A stretch of DNA of 64,000 bases from Actimicrobium sp035984655 (GTDB lineage: Bacteria > Pseudomonadota > Gammaproteobacteria > Burkholderiales > Burkholderiaceae_D). Below are positions 8,514 through 17,152 of this stretch, in pieces. Both the position numbers and the translations under genes were made by a program. Numbering within the stretch: position 1 is the stretch's first letter; each line of letters begins with the position of its first letter. The notes below the pieces were generated by a model. That model did not search any database and was not told where the DNA came from. It saw only the letters and a program-made list of their open reading frames with translations. The stretch lies in NCBI RefSeq assembly GCF_035984655.1, contig NZ_JAXCHT010000001.1:1-64000 (forward strand), read 5' to 3'.

Positions 8514-9280
8514 TGAATCCGGCGATCCGCGACTGGACCGGTCAGCGTGTCTGGGTAATCGGCGCCTCGACCGGGATCGGCGCCGAAACTGCGCGCCAGC
8601 TGCTCGAGAAGGGGGCGCGGGTGGCGCTGTCGTCGCGCCATCTCGCGCCACTGCAGGCCATTGCCGCTGGCCGCGCGTCGGCAATGGCCGTGCCACTGGA
8701 CATCACGGACCATGCCACGGTGGTCGCCGCCCATGAGCAGATCCTGCGTCAATGGCAAGGCATTGATCTGGTGCTGGTAGTGGCTGGCGGCTACAACGAA
8801 ATGCGTGCCGACAGTTTTGATCTGGACAAGGCCAACCAGCTGATCGATCTGAACCTGCGCGGCGTCTTCAATTGTCTTGCTGCCGTGCTGCCCGATCTGT
8901 TGGCGCGGGGTAGCGGCGGGATCGGCATCGTGGCATCCGTGGCCGGCTTCACCGGACTGCCGATGGCGCTGGTCTACGGCCCGACCAAAGCGGCGCTGAT
9001 CAATCTGGCCGAGTCGCTGTACCTCGACCTGCATCCACGCGGCGTGGCGGTGTATCTGATCAATCCCGGTTTTGTGAAAACGCCGCTGACAGCCGGCAAC
9101 ACGTTCACGATGCCGGCCCTGATCAGTGCCGAGACCGCCGCCACGAACCTGGTATCCGGTCTCGAGGCGGGGCAGTTCCACATTCATTTTCCGAAGCGCT
9201 TTACCAACCTGCTGCGACTGGCACGACTGTTGCCGTATCGCTGGTACTTCCCATTGATTCGCAAGGTTACCGGTCTATGA
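8510..9280 (+). CDS. Short-chain dehydrogenase/reductase
   Basis: A 256-residue classical SDR. The cofactor motif GASTGIG is at 18-24, and the catalytic residues Ser143 (VASVAGFTG), Tyr156 and Lys160 (YGPTK) are visible. It probably oxidises or reduces an acyl or alcohol substrate with NAD(P). The start overlaps the DUF3833 stop by four bases; a second ATG follows directly and could also be used. The position in the lipid operon suggests a lipid-derived substrate. Confidence 0.92.
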   Translation: MMNPAIRDWTGQRVWVIGASTGIGAETARQLLEKGARVALSSRHLAPLQAIAAGRASAMAVPLDITDHATVVAAHEQILRQWQGIDLVLVVAGGYNEMRADSFDLDKANQLIDLNLRGVFNCLAAVLPDLLARGSGGIGIVASVAGFTGLPMALVYGPTKAALINLAESLYLDLHPRGVAVYLINPGFVKTPLTAGNTFTMPALISAETAATNLVSGLEAGQFHIHFPKRFTNLLRLARLLPYRWYFPLIRKVTGL

Positions 9281-9708
9281 AGCACGCTGCCGATCTGCAA
9301 CGCGTCGTGACATTCTTTGAAACGCTGACGCCTGCCTCAAGCACCCAGCTGGCGCAGATCTACAGCGTCGATGCCAGCTTCAAGGACCCGTTCAACGCGG
9401 TGCACGGCGTGCCCGCCATCGAGCGGATTTTCTCCCACATGTTCGTGCAGGTGGAGGCGCCGCGCTTCGTCATCACGACGCAGGTGCTGCAAGACGACCA
9501 GGCCTTTCTGACCTGGGATTTCCTGTTCCGCATGAAGCGTTTTTCGCGCGACGAGCAATGCATTCACGGCGCCACGCACTTGCGTTTCGATGCCGCCGGC
9601 GCAGTCACCCTGCATCGCGACTACTGGGACGCGGCCGAAGAGCTGTATGAAAAACTGCCCGTGCTGGGCAGCCTGATGCGGCTGTTGAAACGGGCCGGGC
9701 AGGGCTGA
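9277..9708 (+). CDS. NTF2-like/SnoaL-type protein
   Basis: A 143-residue protein of the nuclear transport factor 2 fold. Family features are the YSVDASFKDPFNAVHG strand region and the FDAAGAVTLHRDYWDAAEELY segment. Such proteins bind small hydrophobic ligands or act as simple isomerases. It overlaps the SDR gene by four bases and is the last gene of the coupled group that begins at 2858 or 2209. Confidence 0.87.
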   Translation: MKHAADLQRVVTFFETLTPASSTQLAQIYSVDASFKDPFNAVHGVPAIERIFSHMFVQVEAPRFVITTQVLQDDQAFLTWDFLFRMKRFSRDEQCIHGATHLRFDAAGAVTLHRDYWDAAEELYEKLPVLGSLMRLLKRAGQG

Positions 9709-9800
9709 CGCGGCGTAATGCCGCGCGGCCCTCGCCGCTGAACAACCCGGCCAGCAAAAAGACCGCGCTGCTGCTACCATCTGCGCTCTCTTCCCAACCT

Positions 9801-11057
9801 GTGCGCCACCCCTTGACCCACGCTCCCACCCGCCTGTTGCCGCGCAATGAATGGCTGTTCCTGCTCACCGTCGCAGGCATCCAGTTCACCCACATCCTCG
9901 ACTTCATGATCATGATGCCGCTCGGTCCGCAACTGATCCGGGTCTTGCATATCGACACCCATCAGTTCGGGCTGTTGTTGTCGTCGTATACCTTTACGGC
10001 GGCGATCTCGGGATTGCTCGCGGCCACCTATATCGACCGCTTCGATCGTCGCAAATTGATGCTGACGCTGTATGTGCTGTTCATGCTGGCGACGTTGTGC
10101 TGCGGCCTGGCACAGACGTTTCCGCAACTATTGATTGCGCGCGCGATGGCCGGTGCGTTCGGCGGCATTCTTGGTGCGATGGTCAGCACCATGGTGGCCG
10201 ATGTGATTCCGTTCGAGCGGCGTGGCAAGGCGATGGGTACCGTGATGGCGGCATTTTCGCTGTCGACCGTGGCCGGCGTTCCACTCGGGCTGGTGCTGGC
10301 CAATCACATTCCGGCGCTGGGTTGGCGTGCACCGTTCTTCTTCATTGTTGCGTTGTCGTCGATCATCTTTGTGATCGGCTACAAGCTCCTGCCCAACCTG
10401 ACCGGTCACATGAACCGGCCGCGCGAGGGCTCGATTTTCCGGCAGATATTTGTTGTCGCCAAGGATCCCGAACATCTGAAGGCATTCGCCTTCATGGCGA
10501 TGATGATGATGGGGGGCTTTACCGTCATTCCCTACATCGCGCTGTACATGACCAGCAACGTCGGACTGCCGGAGTCGTTCATCACGCTGGTCTATCTGTG
10601 CGGTGGCGCGGCGACCTTCTTCACCTCGCAAATGATTGGCCGCATGGCCGACCAGCACGGCAAGATGATCATCTTCCGCCGCGTCGCCCTGATCTCGCTG
10701 GTGCCCATCCTGATCACCACGCATCTGGTGCCGATCGCGTGGTGGCTGGTGCTGATCAACTCGACGATCTTTTTCATCCTCGTGCCGGGACGCATGGTGC
10801 CGGCCATGGCGATGATCAGCGCGGTCGCAGCGCCACAAGTGCGCGGCACCTTCATGAGCCTGGTGTCGTCGGTTCAGATGGCGTTCGCCGGACTGGCGTC
10901 GCTGGTGGCCGGGCTGATCATCCACCGCTCGCCCACCGGCCAGATCGAACATTACAATCTGGTTGGCTATCTGGCGGTGGCGTTCAGCGTGCTGGCCGTG
11001 CTGGTCGCGCCAAGCCTGCGACTGACCCAGGCCGCAGCGCCCGCGCGGCCAGGCTAG
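9801..11057 (+). CDS. MFS transporter, AraJ-like efflux family
   Basis: A 418-residue protein with about 12 membrane spans and the MFS loop signature RFDRRKLM between helices 2 and 3. The start is a GTG at 9801; no ATG occurs before the first helix. The family exports sugars, drugs or metabolites and the substrate cannot be told from sequence. It lies 92 bp after the lipid operon and may have its own promoter. It converges with phaM, leaving only 9 bp between the stops. Confidence 0.88.
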   Translation: MRHPLTHAPTRLLPRNEWLFLLTVAGIQFTHILDFMIMMPLGPQLIRVLHIDTHQFGLLLSSYTFTAAISGLLAATYIDRFDRRKLMLTLYVLFMLATLCCGLAQTFPQLLIARAMAGAFGGILGAMVSTMVADVIPFERRGKAMGTVMAAFSLSTVAGVPLGLVLANHIPALGWRAPFFFIVALSSIIFVIGYKLLPNLTGHMNRPREGSIFRQIFVVAKDPEHLKAFAFMAMMMMGGFTVIPYIALYMTSNVGLPESFITLVYLCGGAATFFTSQMIGRMADQHGKMIIFRRVALISLVPILITTHLVPIAWWLVLINSTIFFILVPGRMVPAMAMISAVAAPQVRGTFMSLVSSVQMAFAGLASLVAGLIIHRSPTGQIEHYNLVGYLAVAFSVLAVLVAPSLRLTQAAAPARPG

Positions 11058-11066
11058 GCGGCCGGC

Positions 11067-11699
11067 TCAGGGCGTGCCGTTTTTTACCGGGGCGGCAGCC
11101 TTGCGCACGGTCTTGCGTTTGGCCGGTGCTGCAGCTTTTTTCGGTTTGGCAGAGGCGTTGGCGGCCGGCTTGGCGGCGCTCGCCGTGGCCGGCTGTGGCA
11201 CCGGAATGGCGCTGGCGACGGCCTGGTTGAACTGCTCCTGCAGCAGACTCCACCACGCGGCCGGGTTGACCATCGGCGGTATCTCTGGGGCTGGCTCCGC
11301 CGCGCTCGCTGCCGGCTCGCTGGCGGGCTTTGGTTCGGGTTCCGGCTTGACCTCGGCAGGCTGCGCAAAGCGTGACTTGAACGCGGCCTGACTGTCGGCC
11401 GTCTTTGACTCGGTCGGCTGCATGGCCGCGGTGAAGTTGGCGCTCATCGACTGCAGCGCAGAAATCGTCGCACTCTGGACTTCGAGTGCCTTGATGGTTC
11501 CGTGCAGCATGTTCATGTTCAGCGTCAACCAGCTCTCGACAGCTTTCAGATCGGCAATCTGCTTGTCGATTTCTTCCAGCGACAGGGTTGGCATCACCAT
11601 GCCGGGCAAGTTCATGCCGGCCATCGATGAGCCGCCCCACAGATTTTTCATGAATTCGAGGGTGTCGGTGACTGCACCCGGCATCGTAGGCTTGTTCAT
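11067..11699 (-). CDS. phaM: PHB granule-associated protein PhaM
   Basis: A 210-residue protein like PhaM of Ralstonia eutropha, which activates PHB synthase PhaC and tethers PHB granules to the nucleoid. The N-terminal part has DTLEFMKNLWGG and a helical segment EEIDKQIADLKAVESWL. The middle is Pro/Glu-rich. The C-terminus is a Lys/Ala/Pro histone H1-like tail (KPKKAAAPAKRKTVRKAAA) expected to bind DNA. It implies that the host makes polyhydroxybutyrate, though no phaCAB genes are in the window. Confidence 0.88.
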   Translation of the reverse strand: MNKPTMPGAVTDTLEFMKNLWGGSSMAGMNLPGMVMPTLSLEEIDKQIADLKAVESWLTLNMNMLHGTIKALEVQSATISALQSMSANFTAAMQPTESKTADSQAAFKSRFAQPAEVKPEPEPKPASEPAASAAEPAPEIPPMVNPAAWWSLLQEQFNQAVASAIPVPQPATASAAKPAANASAKPKKAAAPAKRKTVRKAAAPVKNGTP

Positions 11700-11842
11700 G
11701 CGAATCTCCCCAAGAGTGAAAGTACAGGTTAGCAGAGAACCGCGACAAACAGACGGTCAAATGGAGCACGCCATTCGCGGTCAATTGATTCACCCTGTTA
11801 CGCCGCGAGCACGACCGCGCCGGCAGCGTTTACACTGCGGGC

Positions 11843-12925
11843 ATGATTACACCGGCACGCCCTGACAACTCAAGCAGACGCTGGCTCCGTCCGCTGGCGG
11901 TGCTGATCGCGTCGCTGCTGCTGCATTTGCTGCTGCTCGACTGGGCCACCGGCCGCCTTGGTCCGGCCGGGCCGCATCAGAAAACCGAGACGGTGCTGCT
12001 GACGACACTGGAGCCGCCAGCCGTGCCTGCGCCGCCACCTCCGCCGCCAAAACCGGCCGCGCCGAAGCCGAAGCCGGTGCCGCGCCAGCCGCGCGCGCCG
12101 CGCCCTGCGGTGGCGCAATCGGCCGCGCCGCCGGCGCCGGCACAACCCGTCGAGTCCGAACCGCAGGGCGCACCTGGGGTGGCCATGGCGGAGCCAACGC
12201 CGACGCCGGAACCGGTGCCCGAGCCAGCGCCGGAAACGCCACAAGCGCCGCCACCCCGCGTGCTGAAAACCCAGGCGCCACCATCCGCGGAACTGAAGTA
12301 CGACGTCGAGGCGCTGCGCAATGGCAAGCTGGTCTATGGCAGCGGCAAGATCGGATTCCGCAGCAGCGGCGACAACTACGTAATCGATGGCGAAGCCGGC
12401 GTGCTCTTCTTTTCCGTGCTGACCTTTCGCAGCGTCGGCAGCATCGAGCAGGATGGCATTACGCCGCTGCGATACAGCGAGAAGCGCTTCCGCAAGGCCG
12501 AAACGAATACCCATTTTCAGCGCGAGGCCGGGCGCATCAGCTTCTCGGCGTCGACCGCGTCGTACCCGCGTGCCGGCGGTGAACAGGATCGCGCCAGCAT
12601 CATCTGGCAACTGGCTGCCATCGGTCGTGGCGACCCCAGCCAGTTCAGCACCGACAGCGAATTCGACATCTTCGTTGCCGGCGTGCGCGACGCCGAAACC
12701 TGGCGCATCCGCGTGGTCGGCGAAGAGCAGATCCACGCCGGCGGCGACAACCTGACGGCCTGGCACTTGCTGCGCATGCCGCGGCCGGGCTCCTACGACA
12801 CCCAGGTCGATATCTGGCTGGCGCCGTCGCGGCAATGGTATCCGGTCAAGTTGCGCCAAACCGAGACCAATGGCGATTACCTCGACATGTCGATGTCATC
12901 CATCACGCCGCTGGCGGCCCAATAA
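11843..12925 (+). CDS. DUF3108 protein with TonB-like proline-rich region
   Basis: A 360-residue protein. A single membrane span near residues 14-27 (LAVLIASLLLHLLLLDW) is followed by a long Pro/Ala/Glu/Lys-rich segment (about 45-145), as in TonB-like proteins that cross the periplasm. A DUF3108 domain follows from about 150, including GEQDRASIIWQLAAIGRG and WLAPSRQWYPVKLR. The function is unknown. The downstream gene is a paralogue without the proline-rich arm. Confidence 0.85.
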   Translation: MITPARPDNSSRRWLRPLAVLIASLLLHLLLLDWATGRLGPAGPHQKTETVLLTTLEPPAVPAPPPPPPKPAAPKPKPVPRQPRAPRPAVAQSAAPPAPAQPVESEPQGAPGVAMAEPTPTPEPVPEPAPETPQAPPPRVLKTQAPPSAELKYDVEALRNGKLVYGSGKIGFRSSGDNYVIDGEAGVLFFSVLTFRSVGSIEQDGITPLRYSEKRFRKAETNTHFQREAGRISFSASTASYPRAGGEQDRASIIWQLAAIGRGDPSQFSTDSEFDIFVAGVRDAETWRIRVVGEEQIHAGGDNLTAWHLLRMPRPGSYDTQVDIWLAPSRQWYPVKLRQTETNGDYLDMSMSSITPLAAQ

Positions 12926-12949
12926 CTTTCCATTCACGAACGGAGTCTC

Positions 12950-13708
12950 ATGTCTTTTACCTCGTTACGCACCCTCACCGTTGCTGCGGTGCTGCTGGCC
13001 AGCTGCCTGTCGGCCAGCGCCCAGCATGCCGCCCCAAAACGCACCTTCAAGTTGCCGCCATCGGCTGACCTGCGCTACTCGGTGCGGGCCCAGCAGAGCG
13101 GACTGGCACTCAGTGGCGAGTCCACCCTGAAGTGGCTCAACGGCGGCGACAAATACGCCATCGCCACCGAAACCCGCTCCGCGCTGGTCGGCAAGATCAA
13201 TGAAGCCAGGAGCAACGGCACGATCGATGCCTTCGGCCTGGCGCCCGCCGCGTTTACCGAAAAGCGCTGGCGCAAGGAAGCCACCACCACCACCTTCAAC
13301 CGCACCGGCATGACGATCAACTTTGCCGATGCCGCCGCACCGACCTTTCCGCTACTTGGTGGCGAACAGGACCGCAGCAGCGCCATCTGGCAATTGATCG
13401 CCATTGCGCGCGCCAATGCGGCGGCATTCAAGCCGGAGTCGGTCTGGGAATTGTTTGTCGCCGGCGCCCGCGATGCCGAGCCGTGGACCTTCAAGGTGGC
13501 GCGCGCCGAAACCCTGACGACGCCGCTCGGGGTCCAGCGCACCATCCATATCACCCGTGCGACGCCGCCGGACTCAAAGGGCCAGCAGCTCGACATCTGG
13601 CTGGCGCCATCGCTGGAATGGTATCCGGTGCGACTGCGCTTTACCGACGCTGACGGGGATTTCATCGAGCAGACGCTGGAAAAAATCGGCAAGCCGGACG
13701 GCGCCTGA
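12950..13708 (+). CDS. DUF3108 protein, secreted paralogue
   Basis: A 252-residue protein with a signal peptide (LTVAAVLLASCLSASAQ) and one DUF3108 domain. It shares blocks with the preceding gene: GGEQDRSSAIWQLIAIARA, FVAGARDAEPW and WLAPSLEWYPVRLR. The pair therefore arose by duplication, and a 24-bp gap suggests co-transcription. The Cys in LLASCLSAS could in principle be a lipoprotein site. Function unknown. Confidence 0.85.
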   Translation: MSFTSLRTLTVAAVLLASCLSASAQHAAPKRTFKLPPSADLRYSVRAQQSGLALSGESTLKWLNGGDKYAIATETRSALVGKINEARSNGTIDAFGLAPAAFTEKRWRKEATTTTFNRTGMTINFADAAAPTFPLLGGEQDRSSAIWQLIAIARANAAAFKPESVWELFVAGARDAEPWTFKVARAETLTTPLGVQRTIHITRATPPDSKGQQLDIWLAPSLEWYPVRLRFTDADGDFIEQTLEKIGKPDGA

Positions 13709-13784
13709 TACAGCAGTCTGTGTCGTTGCCGAAACACTCGCTGTGAAACGGGCTGAATCCGGGGCAGGCGTGCGCGCGTATCTT

Positions 13785-13811
13785 GTAAGATGAATTATTT
13801 ATTCGTCTTAC
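13785..13811. promoter_or_regulatory. Candidate NikR operator before the TonB-dependent receptor
   Basis: Inverted repeat GTAAGATGAAT-N5-ATTCGTCTTAC; the arms pair at 10 of 11 positions. The outer hexamers GTAAGA and TCTTAC are 15 bp apart, close to the E. coli NikR operator layout GTATGA-N16-TCATAC. It lies 37 bp upstream of the receptor start, and the nikR gene is at the other end of that receptor gene. Assignment to NikR is inferred from symmetry and neighbourhood. Confidence 0.6.
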
Positions 13812-13848
13812 ACGCGCACCGTCGCCAATCCAACCTGCCCGAACCATC

Positions 13849-15933
13849 ATGCGCACAACTCCCCCGCTCCGCCACCTGTCAATGCGCCACCCGCTGCTGA
13901 CCATCGCGCTCGCCGGCGTGATTGCCACCAGCAGCAATGCGCAGGCTCAGCAGGAGGCCACGCTGGAACAGGTAATCGTCGAAAGCTCACGCCTGAGCCA
14001 AATTGGCATCGCCGAGTCGGCCAATGCCGGCGTGGTCACCCGAAAGCAGCTGGAAGCGCGCACCGTGTACCGTCCCGGTGAACTGCTGGAGGCCACGCCG
14101 GGCTTGATCGTCAGCCAGCACAGCGGCGAGGGCAAGGCCAATCAGTTCTATCTGCGCGGCTTCAATCTGGATCACGGCACCGACCTGCGTACGACAGTCG
14201 ACGGCATGCTGATCAATCAGCGCAGCCACGCGCACGGCCAGGGCTGGACCGACCTGAATTTCATGATTCCGGAGCTGGCCACCCGTCTCGAATACCGCAA
14301 GGGGCCGTATTACGCCGAGGAAGGCGACTTCGCCTCCGCTGGCGCGGTGAGCGTGCGCTATGCCGATGTCCTGCCAGAGGGACTGGCCAGCATCGGCGTG
14401 GGCGGCAGCGGCTATCGCCGGGCACTGCTGGCCAATTCACCGGCGTTCGGCAATGTTCACCTGTTGTATGCGCTGGAGCTGTTTCACAATGACGGTCCGT
14501 TCCGCGTCGGCGACGATTACCGCAAGGTCAACGGCGTGCTGCGCTATAGCGAAGGCAGCGCCGCCAGCGGGTTCAATCTCGGCGCCATGGCGTATCACGG
14601 CAGCTGGCATTCGACGGATCAAATCCCGCAGCGTGCCGTCGTCGATGGCAGCGTCGGCCGCTTCGATGCGATCGATCAGACCGATGGCGGCAGCGCGCAC
14701 CGATACAGCCTGTCGGGCGAGTGGCATCGCAACAGTGAGACAAGTTCGACCACCATCAATGCCTATGCGATCAACAACCGGCTCGACCTGTATTCCAATT
14801 TCACGTATTTTCTCGATGACCCGATCAACGGCGACCAGTTCTCGCAGCCGGATCGACGCATCACCACGGCCATCAACGCTGCCCACACATGGCGCACTCA
14901 ATGGCTCGGGCGCGAAGCGGAAAGCCGGGTCGGCCTGCAGTTCCAGAACGACAATATCCACAACGGCCTCGACAGCACACGCGCGCAGCGGCGCCTGTCG
15001 ACCACGCGCGACGACCATATCGTCGAAACCAGCGCGAGTGCATTCTTTGAGAACACGACGCGCTGGACCGACAGGTTCCGCACCATCGCCGGCCTGCGTT
15101 CCGACTTTTACCGGTTCGATGTGAACAGCAAAGTCACGCCGGAAAATTCCGGCACTGCCAACGATCACACAATCAGCCCGAAACTCAATCTGGTGTTCGG
15201 CCCCTGGGACAAGACCGAGTATTACTTCAACATCGGCAGCGGCTTTCACAGCAATGACGCGCGCGGCGCCACCATCAGCGTCGATCCGAAGACTGGCGCA
15301 GCGGCACGCCGCGTGCCGCCGCTGGTGCGATCACGCGGACTGGAAGTGGGTCTGCGATCGGAAATCGTGCCAGGCCTGCAAAGCGCGCTGTCGTTCTACC
15401 GGCTCGATTTCGATTCCGAACTGACCTTCGCCGGCGACGCCGGCACCACCGAAGCCGGACGCGCGACGCGCCGCACCGGCTTCGAATTCTCGAACTACTA
15501 CCGCGCCACGCGCTGGCTGACCATCGATGCCGATGTGGCGTTTGCGCGCGCGCGTTTTCGCGATGTCGACCTGGTTGGACAACGCGTGCCAGGCGCGGTC
15601 GAGGGCGTCGCCTCGCTGGCGCTGGCGGTCGATAACCTGGGCCCATACTTCGGCGCGCTGCAGCTGCGTTACTTCGGGCCGCGCCCGTTGATCGAAGACG
15701 ATTCGGTGCGCTCGGCCAGCACTGTCACACTCAACGGCCGCGTCGGCATCAAACTCAGCCCGAGCACGAAAATCGAACTTGAAGGATATAACCTGACCAA
15801 CCGGCGCGATGCCGCGATTGATTATTACTACGCCTCGCGCCTGCCGGGCGAGGCCGCCGGGGGTGTCAACGACGTGCACTTTCATCCGATTGAATCGCGT
15901 TCGTACCGGGTGACGCTGAATACGACGTTCTAG
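13849..15933 (+). CDS. TonB-dependent outer-membrane receptor, probably for nickel
   Basis: A 694-residue outer-membrane transporter. It has a signal peptide (LLTIALAGVIATSSNAQAQ), a TonB-box-like segment (LEQVIVES), a plug domain with FYLRGFNLDHGTDLRTTVDG, and a C-terminal barrel ending in TLNTTF with terminal Phe. An internal ATG at 13882 gives a more typical signal peptide and may be the real start. The palindromic operator upstream and the convergent nikR gene, whose stop overlaps this one in CTAG, suggest uptake of nickel chelates under NikR control. The substrate is inferred, not visible. Confidence 0.9.
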   Translation: MRTTPPLRHLSMRHPLLTIALAGVIATSSNAQAQQEATLEQVIVESSRLSQIGIAESANAGVVTRKQLEARTVYRPGELLEATPGLIVSQHSGEGKANQFYLRGFNLDHGTDLRTTVDGMLINQRSHAHGQGWTDLNFMIPELATRLEYRKGPYYAEEGDFASAGAVSVRYADVLPEGLASIGVGGSGYRRALLANSPAFGNVHLLYALELFHNDGPFRVGDDYRKVNGVLRYSEGSAASGFNLGAMAYHGSWHSTDQIPQRAVVDGSVGRFDAIDQTDGGSAHRYSLSGEWHRNSETSSTTINAYAINNRLDLYSNFTYFLDDPINGDQFSQPDRRITTAINAAHTWRTQWLGREAESRVGLQFQNDNIHNGLDSTRAQRRLSTTRDDHIVETSASAFFENTTRWTDRFRTIAGLRSDFYRFDVNSKVTPENSGTANDHTISPKLNLVFGPWDKTEYYFNIGSGFHSNDARGATISVDPKTGAAARRVPPLVRSRGLEVGLRSEIVPGLQSALSFYRLDFDSELTFAGDAGTTEAGRATRRTGFEFSNYYRATRWLTIDADVAFARARFRDVDLVGQRVPGAVEGVASLALAVDNLGPYFGALQLRYFGPRPLIEDDSVRSASTVTLNGRVGIKLSPSTKIELEGYNLTNRRDAAIDYYYASRLPGEAAGGVNDVHFHPIESRSYRVTLNTTF

Positions 15934-16385
15934 GTCCGCGGCATCAGATGCACATGCGGATGCCGGCCACCAGTCGCCGCCTCGCGCTGCACCGGCACGA
16001 TATGGATATTCCCGTGCCGTACGCCGCTCTGCGCAACCAGGCTGTCGGCAAAGGCGCTGACGGCATTGACGCGGCCGCGCAGGACCACGGTTTCCAGACA
16101 ATTGTCGTGGTCGAGATGGACATGCGTGGTGGTCACGCACAGGTCGTGGTGATCGTGCTGCGCCGAGGCCAGCCGGCTCGACAGTTCGCGTTCGTGATGG
16201 TTGTAGATGTAACTGACGGTGGCGATGCAATGCAATGCGCCGCCGTGCGATTTGCGCTCGGACTCAATGTGGTTGCGCAGCAGGTCGCGAAAGGCTTCGG
16301 ATCGATTGGCGTAGCCGCGCGTTTCGATCAGCTTGTCAAACTGTTCGGCCAGCGATTCTTCGACGGAGATCGTAATTCGGCGCAT
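15930..16385 (-). CDS. nikR: Nickel-responsive regulator NikR
   Basis: A 151-residue ribbon-helix-helix regulator. The N-terminal DNA-binding domain is MRRITISVEESLAEQFDKLI with RSEAFRDLLR; the C-terminal ACT-like metal domain follows. The four square-planar nickel ligands align as His77, His88, His90 and Cys96 (THVHLDHDNC). These are E. coli His76, His87, His89 and Cys95 shifted by one. The ATG at 16385 was chosen because it gives the canonical N-terminus; the open frame extends further upstream. It lies 22 bp after an HNH gene on the same strand. Confidence 0.95.
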   Translation of the reverse strand: MRRITISVEESLAEQFDKLIETRGYANRSEAFRDLLRNHIESERKSHGGALHCIATVSYIYNHHERELSSRLASAQHDHHDLCVTTTHVHLDHDNCLETVVLRGRVNAVSAFADSLVAQSGVRHGNIHIVPVQREAATGGRHPHVHLMPRT

Positions 16386-16407
16386 CCGGTCTCTCTGTGG
16401 AAATGGT

Positions 16408-16974
16408 CTACAGCATCCGGCTGTGCTTGGGCAGCGACGCCGCCAGATAGTCGTGCTGGTCGGCCAGCACATGACGGCCGGACAACAGGAAGTGTTCGAA
16501 CCGGCACACCGCGTAAGGCACGTACACCAGCGGTCGGAAATTGGCCACCAGCCGGGAGCCCTTTTCGCCATTGCACTTGCGGCAGGCGGTCACGCAGTTG
16601 GTCCAGCTGTCGGCGCCGCCACGCGAGCGCGGCACGACATGGTCGCGCGACAACTGTTGCCGCTGAAAGCGCTGGGCACAGAACGCACAGGTGTAGTGAT
16701 CGCGCTTGAAGAGCAGGTCGTTGTTGTCGCCCAGCGGCAGTGGCTTGAGCATTTTCGCCATGATTTCGCTGCCGGCTACCGCGATGATCGGCTTGATTTC
16801 CAGCAGTGACTGGACCCCGCCCTTCGAATATCCGCCCCGAAACAGCATCGCCTCATCCCCCAGCTCCCACGCCACCTTGTTGACCGCGTAATAGTGCACC
16901 GCTTCCTGCGGCGAGAGCCAGGCAAAGGGATTACCGGCGATATCAAGGGCGAGAATGGCGTGATGTCCAGGCAT
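16408..16974 (-). CDS. HNH endonuclease family protein
   Basis: A 188-residue protein with an HNH domain at about 93-138. Two Cys pairs (Cys96/Cys99 and Cys131/Cys134) form a zinc site around the metal-binding core Asp111-His112 (RDHVVPRSRGG) and Asn126 (SWTNCVTACRKCN). This COG1403-type protein is common and its cellular role is usually unknown. Its gene immediately precedes nikR, so the two are probably co-transcribed; a link to nickel is not evident from the protein. Confidence 0.88.
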   Translation of the reverse strand: MPGHHAILALDIAGNPFAWLSPQEAVHYYAVNKVAWELGDEAMLFRGGYSKGGVQSLLEIKPIIAVAGSEIMAKMLKPLPLGDNNDLLFKRDHYTCAFCAQRFQRQQLSRDHVVPRSRGGADSWTNCVTACRKCNGEKGSRLVANFRPLVYVPYAVCRFEHFLLSGRHVLADQHDYLAASLPKHSRML

Positions 16975-17152
16975 GATGTTCAGGGTCTCATTGGGGTTTC
17001 GTCGATGTCAGGGTGGTTCGATCACATGTCAATTTAATGCATGCAAGTGTGTAGAAAACCGGAGGAAAACACAATCCCTGAATCCGATTGGCGGGCGGCG
17101 CCGTATTTAGTTGGGCAATCGGCTACAACCCTCCCAACTCAAAGGAAATATG

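Noticed and set aside
11067..11699. Histone H1-like protein instead of PhaM
   Set aside because: The Lys/Ala tail alone would fit, but the N-terminal half has the PhaM-type helical region.
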